Origin: Anabaena sp. WA102
GTDB taxonomy: Bacteria; Cyanobacteriota; Cyanobacteriia; Cyanobacteriales; Nostocaceae
Direction of reading: 5' to 3'
NCBI RefSeq assembly: GCF_001277295.1
Contig: NZ_CP011456.1
Location: 5,212,001 to 5,276,000, forward strand
DNA length: 64,000 nt
Below the pieces are notes generated by a model, which saw only the letters and a list, made by a program, of their open reading frames with translations, was not told where the DNA came from and made no database searches. Shown piece after piece: positions 9,501-18,015 of the stretch. Within the stretch, counting starts at the first letter, position 1. The number at the start of each line of letters is the position of its first letter. The position numbers and the translations under genes were made by a program.

Positions 9501-9728
9501 TTTAATTTTATAACCCACATTCCGCACCCTGGGGTGTCACATAGTATTATCACTTGATTTTCTCTTGATTTCTGGATATAAATTATGCCTTGTCGGCATC
9601 ATGTATCCGTTAATTCATTGAGATTCTGTATATAATACATCCTCATTTCATCATAAAAAACAGTAAAAACCGATTGTGACAGTTGAGGGTGCGGAAGATA
9701 GGTTATAATCCTAATTATCAATTGTTAA

Positions 9729-10241
9729 TTACTTTTCCCAAAAGCGAAAATTGAAAGTTGCAGAGTCCCGACGGAAGCGCCGAGTAGGTTTTCTTTTGCG
9801 TCTCTTTGCATTTCTTTCACTCGGCTGTTCTGGATTTATTTCTTCCACAATCTCCTCTGATAATTGTGTTTGTAACGCCTCCTCACTTCTCCACCAACCA
9901 ATAATCCAACCACCACCAACTCCAGCGATCGCACCGAATATAATACTCATAGGGGCTGAATAACCGAGGAAAAGGCAGCCCATCATAAAAAACAACCAAT
10001 ATTTTAATCCAGCATCAATGCCATCATTAGAGGCGACAGTAGCAGGTTCAGGATTATTATCATTGGCAAATGTGAACCACCCCAAGGTGACACCACCCAT
10101 AATGGCTATAAATAGACTGAGAGGAACTGAAGCATTAGCAATTCTGGAGATAATAAATAAAAATAATCCAAATAACAATTGAGAAAGAAAGTTAGGAGAA
10201 GAAGAGAAAATATTGCCTAGTAGATTATTTTTTGGTGCCAT
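9729..10241 (-). CDS. Conserved-type small membrane protein of unknown function
   Basis: This 170-residue protein has four likely membrane segments (for example LLFGLFLFIISRIA, LFIAIMGGVTLGWF, YWLFFMMGCLFLGYSA and IIFGAIAGVGGGWIIGW), followed by a charged tail rich in Arg and Lys (KRRKRKPTRRFRR), which would lie in the cytoplasm. I do not recognise a family. The gene stands alone: the neighbour on the same strand is more than 1.7 kb upstream by start codon and is separated by a long hairpin MITE. The start has a weak GGAGA about 10 bases upstream. Confidence 0.7.
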   Translation of the reverse strand: MAPKNNLLGNIFSSSPNFLSQLLFGLFLFIISRIANASVPLSLFIAIMGGVTLGWFTFANDNNPEPATVASNDGIDAGLKYWLFFMMGCLFLGYSAPMSIIFGAIAGVGGGWIIGWWRSEEALQTQLSEEIVEEINPEQPSERNAKRRKRKPTRRFRRDSATFNFRFWEK

Positions 10242-10281
10242 AATGCTAGAAATCAGGAGAAAGAATAATTATATCTCGGTT

Positions 10282-10430
10282 ATCTCGTTCCCAGTCTCTG
10301 ACTGGGAATGCTATCACAGAGGCTCTGCCTCTACTATTTGAATGAGAATCCTATCATAGACATCTTGCCTTTACTATTATTGAAGGCAGAGCCTTTAGAG
10401 TTCATTCCCATACAGAGTATGGGAACGAGG
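10282..10430. repeat. Long-hairpin MITE, family B copy 1 (degenerate)
   Basis: The ends read CTCGTTCCCAGTCTCTGACT and, inverted, a diverged CCCATACAGAGTATGGGAAC, with an inner pair GGCTCTGCCT/AGGCAGAGCC. The same architecture occurs at 14274-14415 and 21148-21290. Confidence 0.7.
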
Positions 10431-10468
10431 AAAGCGCAATGCTAAACCCTAAGTTAACTAGACAAAAA

Positions 10469-12007
10469 TTAAATCAGTTTTGATAATTGCGTGTCTAGCG
10501 GTTGAGTTGTATCCACAACTGTTATATAAGGTTGTTCGAGATTTGTAAATGGTTCAGACTGCTTGATTTGCGATGCTAATAAATCAGCGGTTGCGTCAGC
10601 AATATCACCAGTACGGTTCAGGAGTCGTTCTTTGATAACTTCTAGGGGTGCGGTACAGTTGATAATATGCACAGGTAATTGATGCTGTGTAGCTTGGGAA
10701 ATAACTGTCTCCCGTAAATCCTGGCGATCATATTTGGCATCTAAAATCACAGACCAACCTTGATTAGCCAGTATAATTCCTAATGCTAATAATCGGCTAT
10801 AGGTTTTTTGGGTCATTTCTGGTGTGTAGATTTCATCACCACCTTTTTCTAGGAGGGGAATTCCTGCTAAATGCTTACGCACAGCATCAGAACGGAGATG
10901 AACTGCGTTGAGTTTCCGCGCCAAATATTTAGCTGTGGTACTTTTACCAGCACCAGATAATCCTGACATTAAAATCAGTCTTCCCTGTTGGGGTTTGGTA
11001 TATTCCCAGGCTTGACGATAATATGCAGATGCGGTTTTTGCAGATTCTTCTTTTACCGCAGCCGGGATGTTAGGATCATCTAATAAGAAAGAACTTACCT
11101 TAGCTCGCACATAGGCTTGACGGCTTAAATATAAAGGTAATAGCTGTAAACCTTCCCAATCTCCAGTTTGCTCTACGTAGGTATTTAAAAAGGCATTTCC
11201 TAAGTCTTTCCGTCCTCTGGCTTCAATATCCATGACTGTAAATGCCACGTCATACATGACATCCACAAAGCGGAAAGGCTCATTGAATTCTATACAATCA
11301 AATAGCATAATTCTGTCATGCCAAAGAGCGATATTTCTGAGGTGCAAATCGCCGTGACATTCACGAATATAGTTATTGTCAATTCTGCTTTTAAATAGTT
11401 CTGGATGTTGGAGAAAGAAGTTGTCTGTATATTGTTTTGTTTCTTCAAATTGTTCTTTTGTTTGTGGTCCACCAATATATTTTTCAGCTTGTTGATAATT
11501 CTCATCAATTGCTAATCGGACTTGGGAGACTTCTCCAAAACTGCGAATATAATCGTTGGTCTCGGTGTTTGCATGATATTGAGCTACAACTCGTCCCAAT
11601 TCTTCTAAGTGACTTTCTGACAAATTTCCACTGGCAAAAAGTTCACTAAATAGGGTTTCTTGGGGAAATTGACGCATCTTTACTGCATATTCTACGGCTT
11701 CTCCTGTGCCACCTAAATGGTATTGTTCACCTACTAAGGTTGCGGGGAGAACTTCTAAATATAATTCACCTGCACCTCTTTGATTTAGTCGCAGTTCTTC
11801 TTGACAAAAATAATGCCGTTTTTCTAAGGTGGAAAAGTCTAAAAAACCAAAGTTGGCTGGTTTTTTGAGTTTGTAAGCATAATCCCCGGTGAGGAGGACA
11901 TAGGAAATATGAGTTTGAATTAGTTGAATTGGTTCTGTTACGGGATGAGGATAAAATCCTGGTTGTAACATTTGTAAGATTAAATTCGGGAGATTGGTTT
12001 CTGTCAT
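10469..12007 (-). CDS. APH-like kinase fused to a P-loop kinase domain
   Basis: The protein is 512 residues. The N-terminal two thirds is an aminoglycoside-phosphotransferase-like kinase: catalytic loop ECHGDLHLRN near residue 216 and metal-binding DCIEF near 237. The C-terminal third (about 340-512) is a gluconate-kinase-like P-loop domain with Walker A GLSGAGKST and downstream LHLRSDAVRK. This two-domain arrangement is common in bacteria and annotated as bifunctional APH/ATP-binding protein; the substrate is not known. No sign of drug resistance context. Upstream spacer is composed of TTGGTAA and CTGTTCC heptamers, so promoter signals are obscured. Confidence 0.85.
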   Translation of the reverse strand: MTETNLPNLILQMLQPGFYPHPVTEPIQLIQTHISYVLLTGDYAYKLKKPANFGFLDFSTLEKRHYFCQEELRLNQRGAGELYLEVLPATLVGEQYHLGGTGEAVEYAVKMRQFPQETLFSELFASGNLSESHLEELGRVVAQYHANTETNDYIRSFGEVSQVRLAIDENYQQAEKYIGGPQTKEQFEETKQYTDNFFLQHPELFKSRIDNNYIRECHGDLHLRNIALWHDRIMLFDCIEFNEPFRFVDVMYDVAFTVMDIEARGRKDLGNAFLNTYVEQTGDWEGLQLLPLYLSRQAYVRAKVSSFLLDDPNIPAAVKEESAKTASAYYRQAWEYTKPQQGRLILMSGLSGAGKSTTAKYLARKLNAVHLRSDAVRKHLAGIPLLEKGGDEIYTPEMTQKTYSRLLALGIILANQGWSVILDAKYDRQDLRETVISQATQHQLPVHIINCTAPLEVIKERLLNRTGDIADATADLLASQIKQSEPFTNLEQPYITVVDTTQPLDTQLSKLI

Positions 12008-12011
12008 TTTT

Positions 12012-12115
12012 ATTGGTAATTGGTAATTGGTAATTGGTGATTGGTAATTGGTGATTGGTAATGGGAAAATTTCTGGACTGTTCCCTGTTCCCTGTTCCCT
12101 GTTCCCCGTTCCCTA
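12012..12115. repeat. Short tandem repeats (TTGGTAA and CTGTTCC heptamers)
   Basis: Two adjacent runs of imperfect heptamers: TTGGTAA/TTGGTGA units at about 12012-12062 and CTGTTCC units at about 12078-12112. Heptamer arrays of this type are characteristic of filamentous heterocystous cyanobacteria. Not a CRISPR array, since there are no spacers. Confidence 0.8.
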
Positions 12116-12134
12116 CTATAAATAATTTTTCCAC

Positions 12135-12159
12135 AAAAAAACCAGGGCTAACCCTGGTT
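12135..12159 (-). terminator. Rho-independent terminator for the rplY direction
   Basis: AACCAGGGCTAACCCTGGTT at 12140-12159 is a near-perfect palindrome followed on the minus strand by a run of T residues (12140-12135). It lies about 135 bases downstream of the rplY stop. Confidence 0.8.
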
Positions 12160-12293
12160 CTCTTCTTTATTACAGCAGATTGCGTACACAATCTAAATTG
12201 AAACCTATACACAAAGCCAGTTTTACCCCTGACTCTTGACTGGGCGCAGGCCCTGCGCCCCTACTTCCTGACTCCTGCTGTATTACCTGAATT

Positions 12294-12593
12294 TTAGCCT
12301 TTAGCGCCAGCAAAAAAACTTAGGTGATAAGGTGTGCCTTTGGCTGGGTGGATCTGAAGTTCGCGGATTACGGTTGTACCAGTCCACTCCAATTCAGGAA
12401 TGCTGAGTTCGATTTCGGTTTTGTTGGGGGTAACTTGCTTGAGCAGGCGTTCTACAACTTTAGCGTCAAGAACTAGAGCAATTGATTCAATTCCTTTGTG
12501 ACCATACAAGTTGGCGGGAATTAAGCCTGAACGGCGCAAAGCTCTGGGTTTGCTACCTTCGGGACGGGGTTTAGATTCGAGTGCGATCGCCAT
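12294..12593 (-). CDS. rplY: 50S ribosomal protein L25 (short form)
   Basis: L25 binds 5S rRNA in the large ribosomal subunit. The 99-residue protein matches the short, single-domain form, without the CTC extension: it starts MAIALESKPRPEGSKPRA, followed by LRRSGLIPANLYG, the conserved L25 N-terminal signature. It follows purA on the same strand with a 112-base spacer full of heptamer repeats, so co-transcription is possible but not shown. A palindromic GGGCGCAGGCCCTGCGCCC sits at 12242-12260 between its stop and the terminator. Confidence 0.93.
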   Translation of the reverse strand: MAIALESKPRPEGSKPRALRRSGLIPANLYGHKGIESIALVLDAKVVERLLKQVTPNKTEIELSIPELEWTGTTVIRELQIHPAKGTPYHLSFFAGAKG

Positions 12594-12663
12594 ATAATTT
12601 GTTAATTTGTTAATTGTTAGTTATTCGTTGTCTGTTGTCTGTTGTCAGTTATTTTGCTATTAA

Positions 12664-12705
12664 CCAATGACCAATGACCAATGACCAATGACCAATGACC
12701 AATGA
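12664..12705. repeat. CCAATGA heptamer array (six perfect units)
   Basis: Six perfect tandem CCAATGA units end exactly at the base before the purA stop codon. Typical short tandem repeat of Nostocales; unit number is likely to vary among strains. Confidence 0.9.
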
Positions 12706-14034
12706 CTAAATAGGTGTACCGTTGGGTTGTAACAGTGCGCGTTTGGGACCGTGAATCGGGTCTTCGACAATGATAGTTTGATCACGACTTGCTCCCAAGG
12801 AAACAATTGCGATCGGCACTTTCATTAATTCTGCTAAGAATTTCAGATAGTCCAGTGCTTTTTGTGGTAACTCTTCCAGGGTACGACAGTGACTTGTTGA
12901 AACTTGCCACCCCGGTACAGTTTTGTAGATGGGACGACAACGAGCGAACTGACGAGCGCTGGTGGGGAAGTCTTCGCAGCGTTCACCATCAATTTCATAA
13001 GCCACACAAACATTGATTTCCTCTAGTTCATCGAGAACATCCAGTTTAGTGAGTGCCATGCAATCCATGCCGTTAATACGGACTGCATAACGCCCGATAA
13101 CCGCATCAAACCAACCACAGCGACGTTTACGCCCTGTAGTTGTGCCAAATTCTGCACCGCGATCGCCTAGCAAGTCCCCAATTTCGCCATTTAGTTCTGT
13201 GGGGAATGGACCTTCTCCCACTCTTGTAGTATAGGCTTTGGATACACCAATTACCCGATCTATCATTGTCGGACCTAATCCACTACCAACGCAAGCCCCA
13301 CCAGCGACTGGGTTGGAGGATGTGACGTAGGGATAAGTTCCATGATCCAGATCAAGCAATGTCCCTTGTGCGCCTTCAAACAAAATATTTCGTCGCCGTA
13401 AAACTGCATCGTAGATTTTCAATGATGTATCAACGACAAAAGGACGCAAGCGTTCTGCATAACCTAAATACTCCTCAATCACTGCTTGTGGATTCAAGGG
13501 TGGTAGATTATACAGCTTTTCTAAAATGGTATTTTTATAGTTTATCGTCCGTTCTAACTGCTCAGGCAGTCCATCGGTGTCCATGAGGTCTAACATCCTG
13601 ATGCCTGTACGTTCCGATTTATCCGCGTAGGTGGGACCAATGCCTCTACCTGTTGTCCCGATTTTATGATTTCCCCGGACTTCCTCGGATGCCTTGTCAA
13701 TCATGCGATGATAGGGCATGGTGACATGAGCCGTCTGAGATATCAACAGATTAGCCGTAGAAATATTTAATTGTTCTAGTTGTTCGAGTTCTTTGATCAA
13801 AACCTGTGGATCTATGACTGTGCCACAGCCAATGATACATTCGGTTTTTGGATACAAAATACCAGAGGGGATTAAGTGCAGCTTAAACGTCTGACCTTGG
13901 ACTACGATTGTATGCCCAGCGTTAACTCCCCCTTGATAACGTACCACCACGTCTGCGGAGCGGCTGAGTAAGTCAGTTATTTTACCTTTTCCTTCATCGC
14001 CCCACTGGGCACCTATGACAATGACGTTAGCCAA
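12706..14034 (-). CDS. purA: Adenylosuccinate synthetase
   Basis: PurA joins IMP and aspartate using GTP, the first step from IMP to AMP. The 442-residue protein begins MANVIVIGAQWGDEGKGK, carrying the GDEGKGK GTP-binding loop and the catalytic Asp and His (His in NAGHTI). The conserved GTTGRGIGPTYADK and the C-terminal GASRDQTI nucleotide-binding segment are present. Length is that of the family. The stop codon directly abuts the CCAATGA array; rplY follows. Confidence 0.97.
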   Translation of the reverse strand: MANVIVIGAQWGDEGKGKITDLLSRSADVVVRYQGGVNAGHTIVVQGQTFKLHLIPSGILYPKTECIIGCGTVIDPQVLIKELEQLEQLNISTANLLISQTAHVTMPYHRMIDKASEEVRGNHKIGTTGRGIGPTYADKSERTGIRMLDLMDTDGLPEQLERTINYKNTILEKLYNLPPLNPQAVIEEYLGYAERLRPFVVDTSLKIYDAVLRRRNILFEGAQGTLLDLDHGTYPYVTSSNPVAGGACVGSGLGPTMIDRVIGVSKAYTTRVGEGPFPTELNGEIGDLLGDRGAEFGTTTGRKRRCGWFDAVIGRYAVRINGMDCMALTKLDVLDELEEINVCVAYEIDGERCEDFPTSARQFARCRPIYKTVPGWQVSTSHCRTLEELPQKALDYLKFLAELMKVPIAIVSLGASRDQTIIVEDPIHGPKRALLQPNGTPI

Positions 14035-14273
14035 GAGATTATATTAAAGGGTAAAGTTTCCACAAATTACAATTATTAGCAGATTTCATATCTTTTGTCA
14101 AGAAATTTGTCATAAATTCAATGAGTAAGCACAAAAAGGAGACAACAAAAGATGTTTTTCGGTTTCTCTCGAACTGTGACATACTGAATACTTTTAACCG
14201 CGACACTCCCTGACATCTGAGATATCGTGAATGTCCAGTACAACATTACCAACTGAGTTGATGAAGGTGCATT
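14035..14273. other. purA upstream region
   Basis: AT-rich spacer expected to hold the purA promoter; no gene, RNA or convincing operator is visible before the MITE that starts at 14274. Confidence 0.4.
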
Positions 14274-14415
14274 GGTGTCAACTTAAGCTCAAATCCCTAC
14301 CACATCTCGTTCCTAGTCTCTGACTAGGAATGCAGTTGATGAGGCTCTGCCTCTAATATTATTGAAGGCAGAGCCTTTTAGAATTCATTCCCAGTCAGAG
14401 ACTGGGAATGAGATG
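14274..14415 (+). repeat. Long-hairpin MITE, family B copy 2
   Basis: This 142-bp block is an almost exact inverse of 21148-21290. Its core (14303-14415) folds on itself: CATCTCGTTCCTAGTCTCTG at one end and CAGAGACTGGGAATGAGATG at the other, with an inner AGGCTCTGCCT/AGGCAGAGCCT pair. Confidence 0.85.
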
Positions 14416-14924
14416 AAAAATTTCCGGGTTATTTAGAGAAATCCACAAAAAAGATGATCCTAGTGCTTACGCATTGACAAAGTTTTCTAAATATGTAATG
14501 TGGATTTTATCTCTTGTAGGGTGCGTCAGACCCAATAATTTAGTGAGGGACTTCCAAGAAATAAATTATCCTGATTAACGAACCACGGAGGCGCAGAGGA
14601 CACAGAGGAATAAGGGTTTGAGAGATTTTTGCGTTAGGTGGTTTATCGGTTGTCAAGAGATTGCTTCCTTTCACTCGCAATGACAACTCATGCGGCACAG
14701 GTTTATTAGAGACTTCCAATCAAAAAAATATCCCAAAATTTCTTGTGGTGCGGGACGAATTGCCCGCTAATCATCAAGGACGGGCAAGGATGCCCATCCC
14801 ACAAAATTGGATCATTTTTTTTGCGGAGTTCTCTTAGTCATCTTCAGATGACTTTTGCTATTAGACTGGGAATTCATTCCCAGGCGGGCTAAAGGTTTTA
14901 GCACATCTTTAGTTGGTTTTTAGA
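14416..14924. other. Repeat-filled spacer before trnL
   Basis: No gene seen. At 14464-14545 is a block (CTTACGCATTGA, then TAGGGTGCGTCAGACCC) that recurs at 37365-37440. At 14548-14590 and 14708-14745 are two ends of the family D MITE (GACTTCCAAGAAATAAATTA and AGAGACTTCCAATC) in rearranged order. A palindrome TTGTGG/CCCACAA with GGGCAATTC-type inner pairs lies near 14745-14805. Confidence 0.6.
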
Positions 14925-15248
14925 TGGGAGTGGGGGGGCTCGAACCCCCACGACCTTTTACGGTCAACGGATTTTCATTCTCTTGTAGTTTTCACTACTA
15001 CTTAGGTGCTAAAGCAATCATAAGTTTTGAGAATTGGACTCTCCCTTTACCCTCGGCTTTACGTTAGGGTAGCTCCCGTCGAGTCTCTGCACCTTCCCAG
15101 TCAAATATTTTTCTGGGCTTGGCTCAGGATTGCCATATCTATAAATAGATTTAGGTTTCCCTGAGTTTGAGAGCTGCCACTTGAAAGATTTCTCTATCAA
15201 GGCTCAATTCCTTTAAGTCCGTAGCGTCTACCATTCCGCCACACTCCC
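14925..15248 (-). tRNA. trnL-UAA: tRNA-Leu(UAA) interrupted by a group I intron
   Basis: On the minus strand the gene begins GGGAGTGTGGCGGAATGGT and ends CCCCCACTCCCA. The 34-nt 5' exon (15248-15215) and the 51-nt 3' exon (14975-14925) join into an 85-nt leucine tRNA with a seven-base-pair acceptor stem, a long variable arm and the GGTTCGAGCC T-arm; the anticodon is UAA. No CCA is encoded. The intron sits after the U of the anticodon loop, the position known for this gene in cyanobacteria and plastids. Confidence 0.96.
14976..15214 (-). ncRNA. Group I intron of trnL-UAA
   Basis: The intron is about 239 bp and ORF-less, preceded by U and ending in G as group I introns do. It carries recognisable core elements on the minus strand: GGTGCAGAGACTCGACGGGAG (P7/J-region-like) and CCGAGGGTAAAGGGAGAGTCC. 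This is the ancient cyanobacterial tRNA-Leu intron, self-splicing by guanosine attack. Confidence 0.93.
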
Positions 15249-15566
15249 GTAAGGTTGTTTACTGTTTTGAGGCAGTATTTACCCTCTTGTCTGTTATACC
15301 ACTAATTGCTTTTTTTTGGCAAGTAGATTTTAAAATTTTATTTGCTAACGCTAATATTTGACATTTAGCACCGAAACAAAATATTAAACTAGCCAGTTAG
15401 TTTACGCTTAATGGCTGAAGACGATCATATCATAAGTTTCGATTTTTGGGCAATTGGTTTTCAAAGAAGATGGAAAATAACAGAATTACCGACTTCCTCA
15501 AACCAGCCATTGGGCATATCATAAGAAGTGAATGCACCAAATATAGTTCAAATTGCGGTAAGAAAT

Positions 15567-15776
15567 ATGGTTGTAGCACTACTGTATCTGAGTTTGGCGG
15601 GCGCTTATTTGCTGGTAATACCCATTGCTGTATTTTTCTACTTGAGTTTAAGATGGTATACCTGTGGTTCTGTGGAACGGGTGTTTATGTACTTTTTAGT
15701 GTTCTTTTTCTTTCCGGGGTTGCTAGTTCTCTCCCCGTTTGTGAATTTGAACCCCCGTCCTCGAAAAATTGCTTAA
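15567..15776 (+). CDS. ndhL: NAD(P)H-quinone oxidoreductase subunit L
   Basis: NdhL is a small oxygenic-phototroph-specific membrane subunit of the NDH-1 complex in the thylakoid. The 69-residue product has two membrane helices (LLYLSLAGAYLLVIPIAVFF and FMYFLVFFFFPGLLVL) around RWYTCGSVER and ends SPFVNLNPRPRKIA, the typical NdhL tail. I chose ATG 15567 since the family starts just before ALLYLSLAGAY; an in-frame ATG at 15528 would add 13 residues. It leads a row with the DUF3007 gene and trpA, an arrangement known in cyanobacteria. Confidence 0.9.
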   Translation: MVVALLYLSLAGAYLLVIPIAVFFYLSLRWYTCGSVERVFMYFLVFFFFPGLLVLSPFVNLNPRPRKIA

Positions 15777-15802
15777 ATTAAAATTGGTAGGTCATAATTC
15801 TC

Positions 15803-16114
15803 ATGCGACGTATTGACGCAATTGGTATTGGCTTCGGCGTTTTTGTGGCTGGTGGCTTGGCTTATGTGGGTTTGCAAGGGGTGGGTTTAGATAGTCAGAA
15901 TGCTGGTATCTGGAGTCAAGTTTTCTTGATGGCTGGCTTAATTGGCTGGTTATGCACCTATATTTTCCGAGCGATAGGGAATAAAATGACCTACCATCAA
16001 CAACGGGAAGCTTATGAAACGGCTTTTTTGCAAAAGCGGCTTGATGAACTCTCTCCTGAAGAGTTAGCTAAACTGCAAGCGAAGATTGAAGAGGAAAAAG
16101 AATCTCAGGTTTAG
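15803..16114 (+). CDS. DUF3007 family membrane protein
   Basis: The 103-residue protein has two membrane segments (AIGIGFGVFVAGGLAYVGL and VFLMAGLIGWLCTYIF) followed by a soluble helical tail with ELSPEELAKLQAKIEEE. It fits the DUF3007 family of oxygenic phototrophs, whose gene usually lies between ndhL and trpA, as here (26 bases after ndhL, 73 before trpA). Function unknown; the location suggests a thylakoid or NDH-1 related role, which is inference. Confidence 0.85.
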   Translation: MRRIDAIGIGFGVFVAGGLAYVGLQGVGLDSQNAGIWSQVFLMAGLIGWLCTYIFRAIGNKMTYHQQREAYETAFLQKRLDELSPEELAKLQAKIEEEKESQV

Positions 16115-16187
16115 AGTTATGATTGTTCAGTTGTCAGTTGTTGATTGTAACTACTGACTACTGACCACTGACTACTGACTAGGCAAA

Positions 16188-16991
16188 ATGACTGCTATTT
16201 CTCATTGCTTTGAAAATTTAAGACGGAATCAAGAGTGTGCGTTGATTCCTTTTATTACGGCTGGTGATCCGGATTTAGAAACTACTGCTCAGGCTTTGCA
16301 GGTTCTGGATAATTCTGGGGCGGATATTATTGAGTTGGGTGTACCCTATTCTGATCCTTTGGCTGATGGTCCGGTGATTCAGGCTGCGGCTACTCGCGCT
16401 TTGGAGAGGGGAACGACTTTAGAGCAGGTATTGGAGATGCTCAAGGGGATTAGTCCGAGTTTGCGATCGCCTATTATTTTATTTACCTATTACAATCCGA
16501 TTTTACATCGAGGCGTTGATAAGTTTTTGAGGCAAATTAAAGATGCTGGGGTAGCAGGTTTAGTTGTGCCGGATTTGCCATTAGAAGAGTCCGCAGGGCT
16601 AATCAAACCAGCAGCAGAGATGGGGATAGATTTAACCTTATTGGTAGCTCCTACGAGTTCTCCCGAAAGAATAGAGGCGATCGCCCGTGCGTCTCAAGGA
16701 TTTATCTATTTAGTCAGTGTTACTGGTGTCACGGGAATGCGAACCCAACTGCAAACGCGGGTTGGTGAACTGCTGCAACAAATCCGTCATGTTACAGATA
16801 AACCTATTGGTGTGGGGTTTGGAATTTCTGAGCCTGAGCAAGCAGGACAGATAAAAGCATGGGGGGCGGATGCGGCAATTGTCGGTAGTGCTATGGTGAA
16901 GCGACTGGCAGAAGGCACACCAGAGCAGGGATTAGATGCGATCGCTCAATTTTGCCAAAGTCTCAAAACAGCCATCAGAAACCCCTCTTAA
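16188..16991 (+). CDS. trpA: Tryptophan synthase alpha subunit
   Basis: TrpA cleaves indole-3-glycerol phosphate to indole, which is passed to TrpB. The 267-residue TIM barrel has the catalytic Glu in ADIIELGVPYSDPLADGP and Asp in VVPDLPLEES, plus the phosphate-binding GVGFGIS and AAIVGSAMVK segments. It follows ndhL and DUF3007 on the same strand. The 73-base gap contains ACTGACTACTGACCACTGAC heptamer-like repeats. A HIP1 site lies within the gene. Confidence 0.97.
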   Translation: MTAISHCFENLRRNQECALIPFITAGDPDLETTAQALQVLDNSGADIIELGVPYSDPLADGPVIQAAATRALERGTTLEQVLEMLKGISPSLRSPIILFTYYNPILHRGVDKFLRQIKDAGVAGLVVPDLPLEESAGLIKPAAEMGIDLTLLVAPTSSPERIEAIARASQGFIYLVSVTGVTGMRTQLQTRVGELLQQIRHVTDKPIGVGFGISEPEQAGQIKAWGADAAIVGSAMVKRLAEGTPEQGLDAIAQFCQSLKTAIRNPS

Positions 16992-17222
16992 TCAAAGAGA
17001 GCAATTGCCAAACAGTGTATTTTTTTGTTATTTTTTAGTGGACAATTTGACTGTAATCGTCTTAAATAATAACAGCATATCTTAGGATAGACACAAAACT
17101 AACTGATACACTGGTTAATCTTGAATTTTCTTATAATATCAAAGTAGGCAAAAAATTATGCGTGTGAGAGTGCATCAGTCACAACTGAGTTACTATTCAG
17201 TAATATTTGGGGGGTAACAGCA
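16992..17222. other. trpA to 17223 intergenic region
   Basis: No gene or strong terminator is apparent. The last 60 bases carry the promoter region and the GGGGGGTAAC stretch before the next start, with a plausible AGGA-poor ribosome site. Confidence 0.35.
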
Positions 17223-17873
17223 ATGAGCGAAAGTATGGCATTTATTGGCGGAGTCGCAGTAGCTGGGTTAGCGGCTTTAGTCTTGCTGAAAGGGACAAAT
17301 ACCCCGATATCATCGAACTTTGCTGTCAGTCCCCAAATGCCTGGGACAGTCATGGCACCCCAGGTAATGCAGTATCCCCCTAATTACGGGCAACCTGTCT
17401 ATTCTAATCAGCCCCCAACCGCTCCTAATTCTGATCAGCGGCTAGAAATGGAAAAGCTGAAAATGAATATGCAAATAGAGAAATTGAAAACTGACAATGA
17501 ACAACTAAAGTTACAAAACCAACAATTCCAGGTACAAGCTCAAAGTTTTACGCAACAGCAGTGGCAATTAGCACAACAAGCTAATCAACAAAAAATGGCC
17601 ACTTTACAACAACCTGAGCAAAATAATTGGTGGTCTTCACCTATGCTTTGGGCTGTGGGTGGTGCTACCTTGACTATTGGTGGTGGTGTTGTTGTCGCCG
17701 GTGTCTTATCTTTATTTGCACCAAAACAGCGTCCTACTCGTACTGTTCAGGTGATTCATCCCTACAATGGATCAACACAATCTTTAAATCCTGTGCGTCG
17801 TGCTGAGTTTTTACCATCTTCTCCCATGGAATCTAGAAGGATCGAAACCGCAGAATACGACGAAATGCACTAA
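17223..17873 (+). CDS. Hypothetical bitopic protein with Pro/Gln-rich and coiled-coil middle
   Basis: The 216-residue protein has an N-terminal hydrophobic segment (MAFIGGVAVAGLAALVLL), a Pro/Gln/Tyr-rich linker, a helical coiled coil at about residues 75-125 (EMEKLKMNMQIEKLKTDNEQ), a second glycine-rich membrane segment (LWAVGGATLTIGGGVVVAGV, about 140-162) and a basic C-terminal tail. I do not recognise it. It starts ATGAGCGAAAGT with an alternative ATG five codons on. It is followed by a palindromic IS-end element, so nothing is inferred from the next gene, which is convergent. Confidence 0.65.
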   Translation: MSESMAFIGGVAVAGLAALVLLKGTNTPISSNFAVSPQMPGTVMAPQVMQYPPNYGQPVYSNQPPTAPNSDQRLEMEKLKMNMQIEKLKTDNEQLKLQNQQFQVQAQSFTQQQWQLAQQANQQKMATLQQPEQNNWWSSPMLWAVGGATLTIGGGVVVAGVLSLFAPKQRPTRTVQVIHPYNGSTQSLNPVRRAEFLPSSPMESRRIETAEYDEMH

Positions 17874-17970
17874 ACCGTTGTGCTGAATAGTTCAGACATT
17901 GAGAAAGTAAAAACCAAACATCAGAATCCAATTAGTGGGGTTTTAACATTAGTAGCAATTGTTTTCATAA

Positions 17971-18015
17971 AACCTCGCGGTAAGTGGGAAACTCAGTGGC
18001 TTTAGCCCTGAGAGT
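17971..18015 (-). repeat. IS200/605-type palindromic end, solo copy P2
   Basis: On the plus strand it reads CCTCGCGGTAAGTGGGAAAC followed by the hairpin CTCAGTGGCTTTAGCCCTGAG, the same hairpin seen at both ends of the tnpB element. It overlaps the 3' end of the convergent nucleotidyltransferase gene and supplies its stop codon. Confidence 0.7.

Larger units (their letters stand above)
9158..9728. other. Repeat-rich intergenic region
   Basis: No complete gene is supported. A 57-residue frame at 9284-9457 starts MYQTDPPRSPQEVLPT and then runs into the dispersed CACAGAGGACACAGAGG repeat, so it may be the severed start of a lost gene. Further repeats are at 9336-9435 and 9459-9500. The region is AT-rich with no terminator I can define confidently after recN. 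Confidence 0.5.

Noticed and set aside
12664..12705. Possible CRISPR-like array
   Set aside because: The units are perfect 7-bp tandem repeats without spacers; no cas genes nearby.
15446..15781. 111-codon ORF overlapping ndhL
   Set aside because: Different frame from ndhL; NdhL motifs settle the correct frame.
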